Shown in pieces: positions 42,418 through 52,266 of a DNA stretch of 64,000 nt. The stretch covers positions 62,001 to 126,000 of the forward strand of contig JAFXHE010000001.1 of assembly GCA_017536555.1 (NCBI GenBank). Reading direction: 5' to 3'. Made by a program: the position numbers and the translations under genes. The notes under the pieces are model-generated. The model made no database searches. It was given only the letters and a program-made list of their open reading frames with translations, and was not told the DNA's origin. The DNA comes from Alistipes sp. (lineage in GTDB: Bacteria; Bacteroidota; Bacteroidia; Bacteroidales; Rikenellaceae). Position 1 is the first letter of the stretch. Every line of letters begins with the position of its first letter.

Positions 42418-44358
42418 ATGGTTAAAGTAACCTTTCCCGATGGCTCAGTAAGAGAGTTCGCCAAAGGGACAACTGCCTTTCAGGTGGCAGAGAGCATCAG
42501 CCCTCGTTTAGCTGCTGACTCACTCGCAGCCGAGGTAAACGGCGCAACTGTAGATATGACGCGCCCTATCGACAGCGACTGTTCGATTAAATTCTTTAAA
42601 TGGGATGACGCCGAGGGCAAGCACGCCTTCTGGCACACATCATCACACCTATTGGCGGAGGCTCTTGAGGCACTCTACCCAGGTATCAAGTTTGGTATCG
42701 GCCCCGCTATAGAGAACGGATTTTATTATGATGTAGACTCTCCCGTACCCATCACCGAGGCAGACCTCGCAGTCATCGAGCAGAAGATGATTGAGCTATC
42801 GCGCAATAAGGAGGTTTTGGTACGCTCTGAAGTGTCGAAGGCTGATGCCCTCAAGACCTTCACCGAGAAGGGAGATCAGTATAAGGTTGAGCTTATCACC
42901 GACCTTGAGGACGGCACAATCTCATTCTATACAAATGGTGCATTTACCGACTTGTGTCGTGGCCCGCATATCCCCAACACAGGATATATCAAGGCAATTA
43001 AGCTAACCTCTGTTGCTGGTGCTTATTGGCGCGGTAACGAGAAAAATAAGATGCTTACCCGTATCTACGGTGTATCATTCCCCAAGAAGTCGATGCTTGA
43101 TGAGCACCTCGCATTATTGGAGGAGGCAAAGAAGCGTGACCACCGTAAGTTGGGCAAGGAGCTTGAGTTGTTTATGTTCTCGCAGCGCGTAGGTCAGGGT
43201 CTACCTATGTGGTTGCCCAAGGGTGCCGAGTTGCGTGACCGTCTTGAGCGTTTCTTGCGCCAGATTCAGAAGAACTATGGCTACCAGCAGGTTATCACTC
43301 CCCATATCGGTAACAAGGACTTGTATGTTACCTCTGGTCACTATGCAAAGTATGGCAAGGACTCATTCCAGCCTATCCACACACCATTTGAGGGCGAGGA
43401 GTACCTACTAAAGCCTATGAACTGTCCTCACCACTGCGAGATCTATCGCTCGAAGCCTCGTTCATACAAGGATCTTCCTGTTCGTCTTGCAGAGTTTGGT
43501 ACAGTATATCGCTACGAGCAGTCTGGTGAGTTGCACGGTTTGACACGTGTACGTTCATTCACACAGGACGATGCTCACCTGTTTGTACGTCCCGACCAGC
43601 TGTTGGAGGAGTTCGAGAAGGTTATCGACATCGTGTTGTACATCTTCCGCACCTTGAAGTTCGATAACTACACAGCACAGATCTCTTTGCGCGATCCCAA
43701 CAACACCGAGAAGTATATCGGCTCTGACGAGAATTGGGCAAAGGCCGAGGGCGCAATTATGCAGGCTTGTAAGGAGAAGGGACTCAACACCACTGTTGAG
43801 CTCGGCGAGGCTGCATTCTATGGCCCCAAGCTCGACTTTATGGTTAAGGATGCGTTGGGTCGTAGCTGGCAGCTTGGCACAATTCAGGTTGACTACAACC
43901 TTCCCGAGCGTTTCGACCTTACCTACAAGGGCTCTGACGACAAGTTGCACCGTCCTATTATGATCCACCGTGCACCATTTGGCTCAATGGAGCGTTTCGT
44001 GGCGGTACTATTGGAGCACACAGGCGGTAAGTTCCCATTGTGGCTCACTCCCGACCAGGTTGTTGTATTGCCCATCTCGGAGAAGTATAACGACTATGCA
44101 GAGGAGGTTGCACGAGAGCTTAATATTCAGGATGTACGTACACAGGTTGACGACCGCAACGAGAAGATTGGTCGTAAGATTCGTGACAACGAGCTTAAGC
44201 GTATCCCCTACCTGCTTATCGTAGGTGAAAAGGAGGCTATGGAGCGTAAGGTATCTGTGCGCGCACAGGGCGAGGGCGACAAGGGTCAGATGACTATTGA
44301 CGAGTTCGCAAAGTTTATGCAAGACTTGGTAGCAAAGGAGATTGAGGAGCACAAATAG
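42418..44358 (+). CDS. thrS: Threonyl-tRNA synthetase
   Basis: A 646-residue class II aminoacyl-tRNA synthetase. It has an N-terminal TGS domain (1 to about 60: [20 protein letters not shown]) and an editing domain with the zinc-binding-like [11 protein letters not shown]. The catalytic core has motif 2 around [18 protein letters not shown] and zinc ligands in [14 protein letters not shown]-terminal anticodon-binding domain starts near [14 protein letters not shown]. infC follows after 84 bp, as usual. Confidence 0.98.
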   Translation: MVKVTFPDGSVREFAKGTTAFQVAESISPRLAADSLAAEVNGATVDMTRPIDSDCSIKFFKWDDAEGKHAFWHTSSHLLAEALEALYPGIKFGIGPAIENGFYYDVDSPVPITEADLAVIEQKMIELSRNKEVLVRSEVSKADALKTFTEKGDQYKVELITDLEDGTISFYTNGAFTDLCRGPHIPNTGYIKAIKLTSVAGAYWRGNEKNKMLTRIYGVSFPKKSMLDEHLALLEEAKKRDHRKLGKELELFMFSQRVGQGLPMWLPKGAELRDRLERFLRQIQKNYGYQQVITPHIGNKDLYVTSGHYAKYGKDSFQPIHTPFEGEEYLLKPMNCPHHCEIYRSKPRSYKDLPVRLAEFGTVYRYEQSGELHGLTRVRSFTQDDAHLFVRPDQLLEEFEKVIDIVLYIFRTLKFDNYTAQISLRDPNNTEKYIGSDENWAKAEGAIMQACKEKGLNTTVELGEAAFYGPKLDFMVKDALGRSWQLGTIQVDYNLPERFDLTYKGSDDKLHRPIMIHRAPFGSMERFVAVLLEHTGGKFPLWLTPDQVVVLPISEKYNDYAEEVARELNIQDVRTQVDDRNEKIGRKIRDNELKRIPYLLIVGEKEAMERKVSVRAQGEGDKGQMTIDEFAKFMQDLVAKEIEEHK

Positions 44359-44442
44359 TTAACCTCTCGCAATACCGAGTCTACGATATGTAAGCACATT
44401 AAGTGAAACAGACAACATATTATTAACTAACAATTAACCAAT

Positions 44443-45063
44443 TTGGCAGGACAATTTCCATTCCGCCCGCGTCCACAGGCGCAGGGGAATAACCAGAACC
44501 AGAACAACAATCAACAACAGCGTGATCCTCGTGGTCGCCGCCCCGTGCAGGAGAATCCTCATCGCATCAACGACGAGATTACAGCACCACAGGTGCGTGT
44601 AGTAGGCGAAAACGTAGAGCCTAACCTCGTGTTGAGCATCAAGGAGGCTATTCGCCTCGCCGATGAGATGGAGCTCGACCTTATCGAGATTTCGCCCAAG
44701 GCTGATCCTCCAGTATGCCGCATTGCTGACTACCAGAAGTTCCTCTATCAGCAGAAGAAGAAGGCGAAGGAGATCAAGGCAAAGCAGGTGAAGGTTGTTA
44801 TCAAGGAGATTCGTTTTGGTCCACAGACCGACGACCACGACTACAACTTCAAGCTCAAGCACGCCGAGAACTTCCTTAAGGAGGGTGCCAAGGTTAAGGC
44901 TTATGTCTTCTTCCGTGGACGTTCTATCGTCTTCAAGGAGCAGGGCGAGATTTTGTTGTTGCGCTTCGCTAACGACCTTGAGGAGTATGCTCGCGTAGAG
45001 CTTATGCCCAAGCTCGATGGCAAGAAGATGAACATGATTCTCGCACCCAAGTCGAAGAAGTAG
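44443..45063 (+). CDS. infC: Translation initiation factor IF-3, non-AUG start
   Basis: A 206-residue factor that binds the 30S subunit and checks start codon pairing. It has an N-terminal Gln/Asn-rich extension (about 1-50). The IF3-N domain begins at [18 protein letters not shown], then a linker, then the IF3-C domain ([20 protein letters not shown] and FFRGRSI). The only plausible start is TTG at 44443: a stop codon lies 15 bases upstream in frame and no ATG exists in the conserved part. A rare start codon is a known device for IF3 self-control in E. coli (AUU). It follows thrS, but rpmI and rplT, its usual neighbours, are absent. Confidence 0.95.
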   Translation: MAGQFPFRPRPQAQGNNQNQNNNQQQRDPRGRRPVQENPHRINDEITAPQVRVVGENVEPNLVLSIKEAIRLADEMELDLIEISPKADPPVCRIADYQKFLYQQKKKAKEIKAKQVKVVIKEIRFGPQTDDHDYNFKLKHAENFLKEGAKVKAYVFFRGRSIVFKEQGEILLLRFANDLEEYARVELMPKLDGKKMNMILAPKSKK

Positions 45064-45114
45064 AGCTTTACGCTTGACTGTTGCGTGCCACGCTACACGT
45101 GGCTTATATTACTA

Positions 45115-45161
45115 CCCGAGACGGGAGGTACACGGTTGCCTCCTGCTCGGGAATTTTGTTT
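45115..45161 (+). terminator. Terminator after infC
   Basis: CCCGAG-ac-GGGAGG (45115-45128) pairs with CCTCC-tg-CTCGGG (45139-45151), followed by AATTTTGTTT. A small hairpin GCCACG/CGTGGC lies just upstream at 45087-45103. Confidence 0.8.
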
Positions 45162-45190
45162 ATAGTAGCTTAAAAAGTATGGTCGATAAT

Positions 45191-45222
45191 TTTTAAGTTT
45201 AGCCAAAAAATACATATCTTTG
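45191..45222 (+). promoter_or_regulatory. Promoter of the LuxE-like/LicD operon, close to the start codon
   Basis: T-rich -33 region (TTTT at 45191-45194), about 20 bp, then TATCTTTG (45215-45222), only 4 bases before the ATGATG start, so the mRNA is probably leaderless. Confidence 0.55.
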
Positions 45223-45226
45223 TGAA

Positions 45227-46198
45227 ATGATGACAATTCAGAGCATACTACGTATAGATAACGACGCAGCGTTCAAGCAGTGCGCGCTGGAGCTGTTTCG
45301 CTATCAGGCAGAGCAATGTGAGCCATATCGTGACTACATTAAGCTATTAGGCATAGACCCCGCCAGCGTGATGCATATCGAGGAGATACCGTTTATGCCT
45401 ATTGAGCTCTTCAAGAGCCACGAGGTATATTGTGGCACAACGCCGCCCGAGATGGTCTTTACGTCGAGCAATACTGGTAACACCGTTGCCTCGCGCCACT
45501 TTATGGCATCGCTCGACGCATATCGCCAGACGTTCACAGCCGCCTTCACACACTTTATGGGTGACCCTGCCGAGTGGAGCATATATGGGCTATTGCCCAG
45601 CTACTTGGAGCGCGAAGGCTCATCGCTGGTATATATGGTTGACTCACTTATTAAGTGTGCTGGCTCGGGTGGTTTCTACCTAAACAACTATGAGCAGCTA
45701 ATATCAGATATGAAACGCAACCCAAAGCGCAAGTTGCTTCTCGGCGTTAGCTACGCACTGTGGGATCTTGCCGAAGGGTACGCTCCAAAGCTTGAGAACA
45801 CCGTAGTAATGGAGACTGGCGGTATGAAGGGCAGACGACGTGAGCTATCGAAGTACGAACTACACAAGATATTGTGCGAGGGCTTTGGAGTGGAGCATAT
45901 CGCCTCGGAGTATGGTATGGCGGAGCTTACCTCACAGGCATACTCTATGAAAGAGGGCATATTTAGAGCACCCGCCTGGATGCGTGTCCTGGTGCGTGAT
46001 GTAAATGACCCATTTGACCACTCGCCACACGCTATGCGCGGTGGTATCGACATCATCGACCTCGCTAATCTCTCATCGTGTGCATTTATACAGACACAGG
46101 ATATGGGGCGTGTTAGCGCGGATGGCAGTTTTATGATAGAGGGGCGCATTGCTGGTAGCGACATACGCGGCTGCAACCTGCTTATACAGAACGACTAA
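45227..46198 (+). CDS. LuxE-like acyl-protein synthetase family protein
   Basis: A 323-residue cytoplasmic protein resembling the acyl-protein synthetase (LuxE) branch of adenylate-forming enzymes. Family-like blocks are IPFMPIELFKSHEV, MVFTSSNTGNTVASRHF (the Ser/Thr/Gly-rich nucleotide loop), LLPSYLEREGSSLVYM and VMETGGMKGRRRELSK. In this family the enzyme activates a fatty acid and carries it on a cysteine. Start codons at 45227 or 45230 are both possible. The LicD-GT2 gene follows after 3 bp, so the two probably act together, perhaps on a cell-surface glycan or lipid. The role is inferred from context only. Confidence 0.75.
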   Translation: MMTIQSILRIDNDAAFKQCALELFRYQAEQCEPYRDYIKLLGIDPASVMHIEEIPFMPIELFKSHEVYCGTTPPEMVFTSSNTGNTVASRHFMASLDAYRQTFTAAFTHFMGDPAEWSIYGLLPSYLEREGSSLVYMVDSLIKCAGSGGFYLNNYEQLISDMKRNPKRKLLLGVSYALWDLAEGYAPKLENTVVMETGGMKGRRRELSKYELHKILCEGFGVEHIASEYGMAELTSQAYSMKEGIFRAPAWMRVLVRDVNDPFDHSPHAMRGGIDIIDLANLSSCAFIQTQDMGRVSADGSFMIEGRIAGSDIRGCNLLIQND

Positions 46199-46201
46199 CA
46201 G

Positions 46202-47989
46202 ATGAAGTATAATAGCGACATACTCCGCGAGTTACACCGCGAACTTATAGACATCCTACGTGAGACGGCGCGTGTGTGCGACACTCTCGGCATTGACTAC
46301 TTCATACAGGGTGGCACAGCCATAGGTGCGCACTTCTTCGAGGATATAGTGCCGTGGGATGATGACATAGATCTCGGTATGACACGCGATAACTATGAGC
46401 GATTTATACGCGAAGCTCCGAAACATCTCGCCGAGGGCTACACGCTACAGGAGTACGCCACCGAGCCAGATACACCATTCTACTTCTGCAAGATACGCAA
46501 GTGTGGAACGCGCTTTGTGGAGCGCGAGTGGGTGGGGCTCAATATTGATGATGGCATATACATCGACATCTTTCCCTACGACCTTATTCCAGATAACCCA
46601 CACGCAGAGCAGAGACAGCGACAAAGAGTCAAATTCTGGGTAAACTGCTTCACGGCGAAGAGTGTATGGCTTTGGCGATGGTTTGGACGCGCCAACAACG
46701 GAGTGATACTCCCAAAGAGCATCCTATCGTGCGCCGCGATACGTTTGCTAACACTCCTTATGTCGAAGGAAGAGATATATAAGCGTCTACATCAAGAGCT
46801 TACACGCTATAACAACACATCAGCTACGCGCTACAACATTGTGCGTATGCCCAAAGATATGATATCGCGCCACGCCATTGAGCACCCCGAGATGCGACAA
46901 TTTAACAATATGGTGTTACCTGCGCCAAGCGACTTGGAGAGCTATCTGCGTAACCATTATGGCGATATACAAAAGTGGCTACCCGAAGACAAACAACTAA
47001 ACCACGCACCAGAGATACTACACTTTGGACGGCGCATAGAGTCCGACGAGTCGATGCGAATCTCGGTGGTTATACCTTTATATAATAAGGAGAGGGAGAT
47101 TGCCCGTGCGCTACGCTCCGTAGTCGAGCAGAGCCTTGCGCCTCGTGAGATTATAGTCGTTGATGATGGGTCGACAGATGGCTCGGCACATATCGTCGAA
47201 GAGTTTATCGCCGAGCATCCCGAGCATAACATCGTCCTTCACAGACAATACAACAGCGGTGTCAGTGCAGCGCGTAACCGAGGTATAGAGTACGCCACAG
47301 GCGATTATGTAGCGTTGCTGGATGCAGATGATATGTGGCAGACGGGATATATCGCCGAGGTATGCCGCCTTATGACCTACTATCCCGACAGCGACTGCTA
47401 CTCTACGGGTTTTGACATCTTAAATAATGGTCGCCGCCATAGAGCTACGACACCACACAAAGAGGGATATATCAACCCCGCCGAGGAGGCAAATGCAGGG
47501 TGTTACAGCGTCATACCCTCTGCAGCGACACTTTGCCGCAGCACCATACTCAACATTGGTGGCTTCCCCGAGGGTATGCGCATAGGCGAGGATCAGTGGT
47601 TGTGGATACGTATGATACAGCGGGGGGCAAAGTTCTGCTTCTCGCCGATGTCGTTAGTAATATACTCTCGCACAGCAAGTAATCGCTCGGCATCAATATA
47701 TCGCTCGGAGATATGCGAGCACACCATAGCAGAGCTATATGACGACTCGCAGAGTGATACTCTCAACGAGTACATTGCTCGCACAGGCATAGGCAAAGCT
47801 ATTACACAGAGCGTGCGCGGTGGCACAGCAGATGCACGCGCAGCTATTGCGGCATTTGGCTACACTCGTCGTCACCGTCGTCAATTACGTCGCCTAAAGG
47901 TTATAAATACTCTACCAGCGTGGCTACGACCAACAATAGATGGCGCGTATAGCACCATAGCGTGGCTTATATCACGACGCGGCTTATAG
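46202..47989 (+). CDS. LicD-family transferase fused to a family 2 glycosyltransferase
   Basis: A 595-residue two-domain protein. Residues 1 to about 284 are LicD-like, with FIQGGTAIGAHFFEDIVPWDDDIDLGM split around the acidic D53-D54-D55 / D57 metal site. LicD proteins transfer phosphocholine or related phospho-groups to surface glycans. Residues from M285 (MRISVVIPLYNKE) to the end form a GT-A glycosyltransferase with DDGS at 321-324, DADD near 374 and the GEDQWLWIRM acceptor-side motif. M285 looks like the ordinary start of a stand-alone GT2, so this is a true head-to-tail fusion. The LuxE-like gene is 3 bp upstream. It suggests a decorated surface glycan or lipid. Confidence 0.85.
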   Translation: MKYNSDILRELHRELIDILRETARVCDTLGIDYFIQGGTAIGAHFFEDIVPWDDDIDLGMTRDNYERFIREAPKHLAEGYTLQEYATEPDTPFYFCKIRKCGTRFVEREWVGLNIDDGIYIDIFPYDLIPDNPHAEQRQRQRVKFWVNCFTAKSVWLWRWFGRANNGVILPKSILSCAAIRLLTLLMSKEEIYKRLHQELTRYNNTSATRYNIVRMPKDMISRHAIEHPEMRQFNNMVLPAPSDLESYLRNHYGDIQKWLPEDKQLNHAPEILHFGRRIESDESMRISVVIPLYNKEREIARALRSVVEQSLAPREIIVVDDGSTDGSAHIVEEFIAEHPEHNIVLHRQYNSGVSAARNRGIEYATGDYVALLDADDMWQTGYIAEVCRLMTYYPDSDCYSTGFDILNNGRRHRATTPHKEGYINPAEEANAGCYSVIPSAATLCRSTILNIGGFPEGMRIGEDQWLWIRMIQRGAKFCFSPMSLVIYSRTASNRSASIYRSEICEHTIAELYDDSQSDTLNEYIARTGIGKAITQSVRGGTADARAAIAAFGYTRRHRRQLRRLKVINTLPAWLRPTIDGAYSTIAWLISRRGL

Positions 47990-48005
47990 TTAGCTCAACA
48001 CACAA

Positions 48006-48040
48006 AGTGCCACCATTAGAGATATTCCAATGGTGGCACT
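48006..48040. terminator. Terminator between the LicD-GT2 gene and the convergent small gene
   Basis: A 12-bp perfect stem AGTGCCACCATT (48006-48017) / AATGGTGGCACT (48029-48040) with an 11-nt loop. The downstream T-run is weak (ACGTTTAG) on the plus strand. Confidence 0.7.
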
Positions 48041-48067
48041 ACGTTTAGTATGGTACACGATACACTA

Positions 48068-48292
48068 CTATACTGGAGTGATGTCTTTATCCACGTGCGG
48101 CGACTTCATATCAAGAATCTGGCGAATGGCACGCTGGATGACTACCAGACATAAAAACGCAACAATATCAATCACTGCGAGTACCGCAGCAAATATAAAA
48201 CTTCCAGTAACAGCGCACCAAAGCGCATAAGGCACACACACAATCAATACCAAGAGGCATATAGCCTTCAAAAATCGAAGTTGTCCAAGCAT
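48068..48292 (-). CDS. Small two-helix membrane protein
   Basis: A 74-residue protein with two hydrophobic helices (about 7-28 and 31-52) and a polar tail (RQILDMKSPHVDKDITPV). It lies 52 bp downstream of ung on the same strand. The hydropathy is convincing, but no family is recognised. Confidence 0.55.
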   Translation of the reverse strand: MLGQLRFLKAICLLVLIVCVPYALWCAVTGSFIFAAVLAVIDIVAFLCLVVIQRAIRQILDMKSPHVDKDITPV

Positions 48293-48344
48293 AGACTCTA
48301 TTTGTTTGTTTAGTAGTTAGCTATAAATGGTCTAAATATCTCAT

Positions 48345-49019
48345 TTACCATAATATGGGCTCCTTGCCTTGTTGCTGCAAGTAGCTGTTGGCTGCCGAGA
48401 AATGGCGACAACCAAAGAAACCGCGATATGCCGACAAGGGCGATGGATGCACAGCACGCAAAATAAGGTTTGTGTTAGGGTCGGCAATAGCACCCTTACG
48501 CTGCGCATAGTTGCCCCAGAGCATATATACCACACCCTGCTTACGCTCGGCAACGGCACGTACCACAGCATCTGTGAACCTCTCCCAGCCGTGTCCTGCG
48601 TGTGATGCTGCATTGTGGGCGCGTACCGTGAGTACAGCATTTAACAACAACACCCCCTGCTCTGCCCATCTATCAAGCTCACCCGATGCAGGTATCTCGG
48701 CACCCGTATCGTCGTGTACCTCTCGCAAGATGTTTTGCAGCGACGGCGGGAAGGGTACGCCCTCACCCACCGAGAAACACAAACCATTAGCTTGACCAGG
48801 GCCGTGATAGGGGTCTTGACCGATGATAACGACCTTGAGTTTGTCGAAGGGGCACTTATCAAAGGCTCGAAAGATGTTACGTCCAGCTGGATATACCTCA
48901 CCTGCGGCATACTCGGCACGTACAAAGTGTACCAACTCCTCGAAATAGGGCTTCGAGAACTCATCACGGAGGATATCTTTCCAATCTTCAGCTATGCGCA
49001 CATCAATCATAGAGAGCAA
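48345..49019 (-). CDS. ung: Uracil-DNA glycosylase
   Basis: A 224-residue repair enzyme that removes uracil from DNA. The catalytic water-activating loop is VVIIGQDPYHGPGQANGLCFSV with the catalytic Asp (shown in part). The C-terminal HPSPLSAYRGFFG loop carries the catalytic His and the DNA-intercalating Leu. The start is at 49019, or at the Met four codons later. The promoter -7 box lies about 11 bp upstream, so the leader is very short. Divergent from phoA. Confidence 0.96.
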   Translation of the reverse strand: MLSMIDVRIAEDWKDILRDEFSKPYFEELVHFVRAEYAAGEVYPAGRNIFRAFDKCPFDKLKVVIIGQDPYHGPGQANGLCFSVGEGVPFPPSLQNILREVHDDTGAEIPASGELDRWAEQGVLLLNAVLTVRAHNAASHAGHGWERFTDAVVRAVAERKQGVVYMLWGNYAQRKGAIADPNTNLILRAVHPSPLSAYRGFFGCRHFSAANSYLQQQGKEPILW

Positions 49020-49029
49020 CGGCTTAACA

Positions 49030-49037
49030 CAAAGTTA
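49030..49037 (-). promoter_or_regulatory. ung promoter -7 box
   Basis: TAACTTTG on the minus strand, 11 bp before the ung start. Confidence 0.5.
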
Positions 49038-49070
49038 TAGTTATATGTTGCGAAGTTACCATTTTTTTTC

Positions 49071-49078
49071 TATTTTTG
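49071..49078 (+). promoter_or_regulatory. -7 box (TATTTTTG) of the alkaline phosphatase gene
   Basis: It matches TAnnTTTG, with GTTG about 20 bp upstream (49047-49050). It lies inside a longer open frame starting at 48994 and so rules that start out. Confidence 0.55.
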
Positions 49079-49107
49079 CGCATATTCACGTACAATTATT
49101 TTTGACA

Positions 49108-50184
49108 ATGCGTAAATTTATCTCTGCAATCCTCCTCGTATTGCTCGGCGCAGCCTCATCGTTTGCCGCAGAGCCTATCAAGAATATCATATATCTTATC
49201 GGCGATGGAATGGGACTTACGTCGGCAAGTATGATGCAGATTGAGGGTAGCTATGCACCCACAATATTTGACCGTGCTGACAACGTTGCACTCATCACAA
49301 CATACTCTAACGACAACCGTGTAACAGACTCGGCAGCAGCAGGCACAGCCCTTGCCACGGGACATAAGACCAACAACACCTACCTCGGTGTATCGCCTGA
49401 TGGCACTCCGTTAGAGTCACTCACGACTTTGGCACAGAGACAAGATATGGCGACAGGCGTGGTTGTAACAACCTACCTACAACACGCCACACCAGGTGCA
49501 TTTTATGCCCACACTACAAGTCGTCACGACTATAACCTTATCACCGAGCAGCTCGCTGAGAGCAATTTCGATGTAGCTATTGGCGGTGGTATGGAGCTAT
49601 TCAGAGATGTCTACGGTAGCGAGGAGGCTGCCATAGAGCACCTTATGGAGCAGGGCTTTGGCGTGGCTCGCACTATGGAGCAACTCGCATCGGAGGATGG
49701 CGCACAGCGTGTAATAGCACTACTCGCCGACAAAGAGATAGGAGCATACAGCGGCACTTATCTGGCTGATGCAACACGCGAGGCACTACGCCTTGTCGAT
49801 CTTCGCGACAACGACAACGGCTTTGTAATTATGGTCGAGGGCTCTCTCATTGATGGTATGGGTCACGGCAACGACGCACAAGGTATGCAGGCGGAGATGG
49901 CTGGTTTTATGGCAGCCATAGAGGTCGCTGTGGAGTATGCCGAGCGTAACGAGGGTACACTGGTAGTTGTCACGGCAGACCACGAGACGGGAGGTATGTC
50001 GGTGGTCAGCAACAACTCCGACTTCAATCTCTCGGAACAAGGCGTGGAGTATCGCTTCTCAACAGATGGGCACTCGGGCGTGATGGTGCCCGTATATCTC
50101 TATGGCGATGGCGCAGAGAGAATAAACGGAGTACTTGATAATGCAACACTTGGCGCAATGCTTAAGTCATTCATTAGCAAGTAG
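49108..50184 (+). CDS. Alkaline phosphatase (PhoA family), exported
   Basis: A 358-residue protein from ATG 49108. The N-terminal signal peptide is MRKFISAILLVLLGAASSFAAE. The mature enzyme has the metal and nucleophile sites of the family: IYLIGDGMGLTSASMM, VTDSAAAGTALATGHKT with the phosphoserine, and VVTADHETGGMS plus TDGHSGVMVPVY for zinc ligands. It releases phosphate from monoesters in the periplasm. It is shorter than E. coli PhoA (about 450), as many Bacteroidota members are. The first BACON lipoprotein starts 45 bp downstream without an evident promoter, so the two may share an mRNA. No Pho box was identified. Confidence 0.92.
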   Translation: MRKFISAILLVLLGAASSFAAEPIKNIIYLIGDGMGLTSASMMQIEGSYAPTIFDRADNVALITTYSNDNRVTDSAAAGTALATGHKTNNTYLGVSPDGTPLESLTTLAQRQDMATGVVVTTYLQHATPGAFYAHTTSRHDYNLITEQLAESNFDVAIGGGMELFRDVYGSEEAAIEHLMEQGFGVARTMEQLASEDGAQRVIALLADKEIGAYSGTYLADATREALRLVDLRDNDNGFVIMVEGSLIDGMGHGNDAQGMQAEMAGFMAAIEVAVEYAERNEGTLVVVTADHETGGMSVVSNNSDFNLSEQGVEYRFSTDGHSGVMVPVYLYGDGAERINGVLDNATLGAMLKSFISK

Positions 50185-50229
50185 CAACACGATAATTGAT
50201 AGCAAGTTAGTATTGATTTAAATAAATGA

Positions 50230-52239
50230 ATGTTTATGAGAAAAGTTTTAAGCAAGTTGCTCTATATGGCGGTAGCCACTATGGCAACTATAACCTTTAG
50301 CGCGTGCAAAGAGACACCCGACACACCCGACACGCCTGATACTCCAGACACTCCAAAGGAGGCTGTGATAACACTTGATAACACGGCCATAAAGAGTTCA
50401 AGCAATGGTGGCGAATATGTCGTAACATATAGCATCGAAAACCCTATTGAGGGTGCGACAATAGAGCTTAAGTGCAGTGCCGACTGGGTGCATTTCACAC
50501 AGCCTGCAACCAATGAGATAGGCATTGTTATTGATGCGAACACCTCGCCAGAGCCCCGCACAACAACTGTTAGCGTAGACTATGCAACAAATACCAATGT
50601 CGCAGAGTTCAGCATTGAGCAGGAGGGCTATGTTGCTCCCGCGCCCTTCACCATAGAGATTGAGGAGATACTTGCTACATCGTGCATAACAAACATCAAG
50701 GCAAGCGACCCAAATATGTGGTACGTGATGTATATGGTCGATGATGTGCAATATTTTTATGACTATGCAATATCGACAGCCGAGGAGCTATTCGAGGATG
50801 ATAAGGCTACGTTTATGAAAAATGCAGAGTTCGACGGTATGAATCTCGGCGACTATATGGAGACGTATCAGTCGATATTCAAAGGTGATAAGCGTGTGCA
50901 GTGGAGCAATATGCGTCCTGGTTTAAAGTCTGTACTCTATGTATACGGCATTGAGTTTAATGAAGACCGCACAGACTACACTATGCTCACCGACGTATAC
51001 TATGAGATTATAGAGCCCAAAACCGCCGATATCGTTGACGGCAGTTTTAATGTTGATGTCTCGGTGGAGGGCCCTGATGCCCGCTTTGATGTATCTCCAG
51101 AGGGTTGGGATGGATACTATTGCGTAGAGGTGTACAACAATGGCGAAGAGCTATACCTTGAGATGGGGGCTACGCCAGATGAGGTCTACACATCGAAGTT
51201 GGGTAAAAACTGGATGGATCTTTGTGGTATGTACCAGATGTATTATGGCTACACTATACAGGACATTCTTGATGAGTTCTGCCACATTGGCAACAAGAGT
51301 GTCGAGATGGAACTTATGTCAGAGGTGCAGTACTGTGTCGTGGTATATGGCGTGAAGGAGGTGGACGGCTTGTTGCAGCTCGTCACACAACCCGTTGTTA
51401 AACACTTTGCCACAGAGCGTGTAACCACCGTAGATATGAGTATTGACATTGCAGTAGATAATATCGGCTCGCGCGTAGCAGATATCTCTGTAAATCCGTC
51501 ATTAGATGATGAGCAATACCTATTCTTGCTGGTACCTTCCGACAATATTATGTCAACGGAGAATATCGACATCATTAACGAGATTTTGGTTAACTTCTAC
51601 AACTACGCATACCGTTTCACAGGCTCAATAAATAGCCACGTATCTACTCTAAATCCAGATACATTATACTCTGTATACTGTTTTGGTTTCCACGGAGGTA
51701 TCATCACAACAGACCTATATCACTATAGTTTCACTACAGAGAAGGCTGCACCTGGAGAGATTAACCTCTTGGATGTGGAGATAAAGGGGCCATACGCGGC
51801 AGATGAACTCGGCAAAGCAATGCCCGAGAAGTATGGAAATTACACATCATATACCAGCACATACGTCGTGTCTATCGCTCCCAAGACTGACATACCAACC
51901 AATGATGTCTTCTATTTAGCGTGGGATTACGACACGTTTAGCTACTACAACAAGTACTATCCCGACATTGTTATTGGTGACACATTGACATACTACTGCG
52001 ACATAGTGGGTATTAGCCGTCCTTGTGCATACGAGATAGACAATGTTGTAACAGCTCTCGCTATGGATAGCAAAGGAAACTTATGCGACCTATGGGTATC
52101 GGATATATTCAACTACACTGTTGATGATGTGCGACCCATAGAGGAGCTTGTAACCCTTCTGTCATCCGTCGACACAGCTACGCGTGTACTCTCTGCAGAT
52201 GCCCCCGCAGAGCTTACAAGTTTGGTATATGGCAAATAG
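50230..52239 (+). CDS. BACON lipoprotein, array member 1 (full-length)
   Basis: A 669-residue lipoprotein with Cys26 (TFSAC) and four TPD repeats as linker. The start is ATG 50230 or the second ATG at 50236. Residues of about 45-135 are a BACON domain with the conserved Trp (SADWVHF), Arg (PEPRTTTVSV) and final Gln (IEQEG). Three modules and a C-terminal domain follow. Module 1 holds 'WSNMRPG...VLYVYGIEF'. Module 2 has the PEGWDGYY signature. Module 3 has 'NPDTLYSVYCFGFHGGIITTDL'. It follows phoA by 45 bp and ends at its own terminator. Probably outer-membrane; ligand unknown. Confidence 0.8.
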   Translation: MFMRKVLSKLLYMAVATMATITFSACKETPDTPDTPDTPDTPKEAVITLDNTAIKSSSNGGEYVVTYSIENPIEGATIELKCSADWVHFTQPATNEIGIVIDANTSPEPRTTTVSVDYATNTNVAEFSIEQEGYVAPAPFTIEIEEILATSCITNIKASDPNMWYVMYMVDDVQYFYDYAISTAEELFEDDKATFMKNAEFDGMNLGDYMETYQSIFKGDKRVQWSNMRPGLKSVLYVYGIEFNEDRTDYTMLTDVYYEIIEPKTADIVDGSFNVDVSVEGPDARFDVSPEGWDGYYCVEVYNNGEELYLEMGATPDEVYTSKLGKNWMDLCGMYQMYYGYTIQDILDEFCHIGNKSVEMELMSEVQYCVVVYGVKEVDGLLQLVTQPVVKHFATERVTTVDMSIDIAVDNIGSRVADISVNPSLDDEQYLFLLVPSDNIMSTENIDIINEILVNFYNYAYRFTGSINSHVSTLNPDTLYSVYCFGFHGGIITTDLYHYSFTTEKAAPGEINLLDVEIKGPYAADELGKAMPEKYGNYTSYTSTYVVSIAPKTDIPTNDVFYLAWDYDTFSYYNKYYPDIVIGDTLTYYCDIVGISRPCAYEIDNVVTALAMDSKGNLCDLWVSDIFNYTVDDVRPIEELVTLLSSVDTATRVLSADAPAELTSLVYGK

Positions 52240-52266
52240 AGGGTGTTCAGAACAGATACTACATAC

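Noticed and set aside
48994-49107. N-terminal extension of the alkaline phosphatase frame
   Set aside because: It would place 38 residues before a classic signal peptide, and the promoter at 49071 lies within it.
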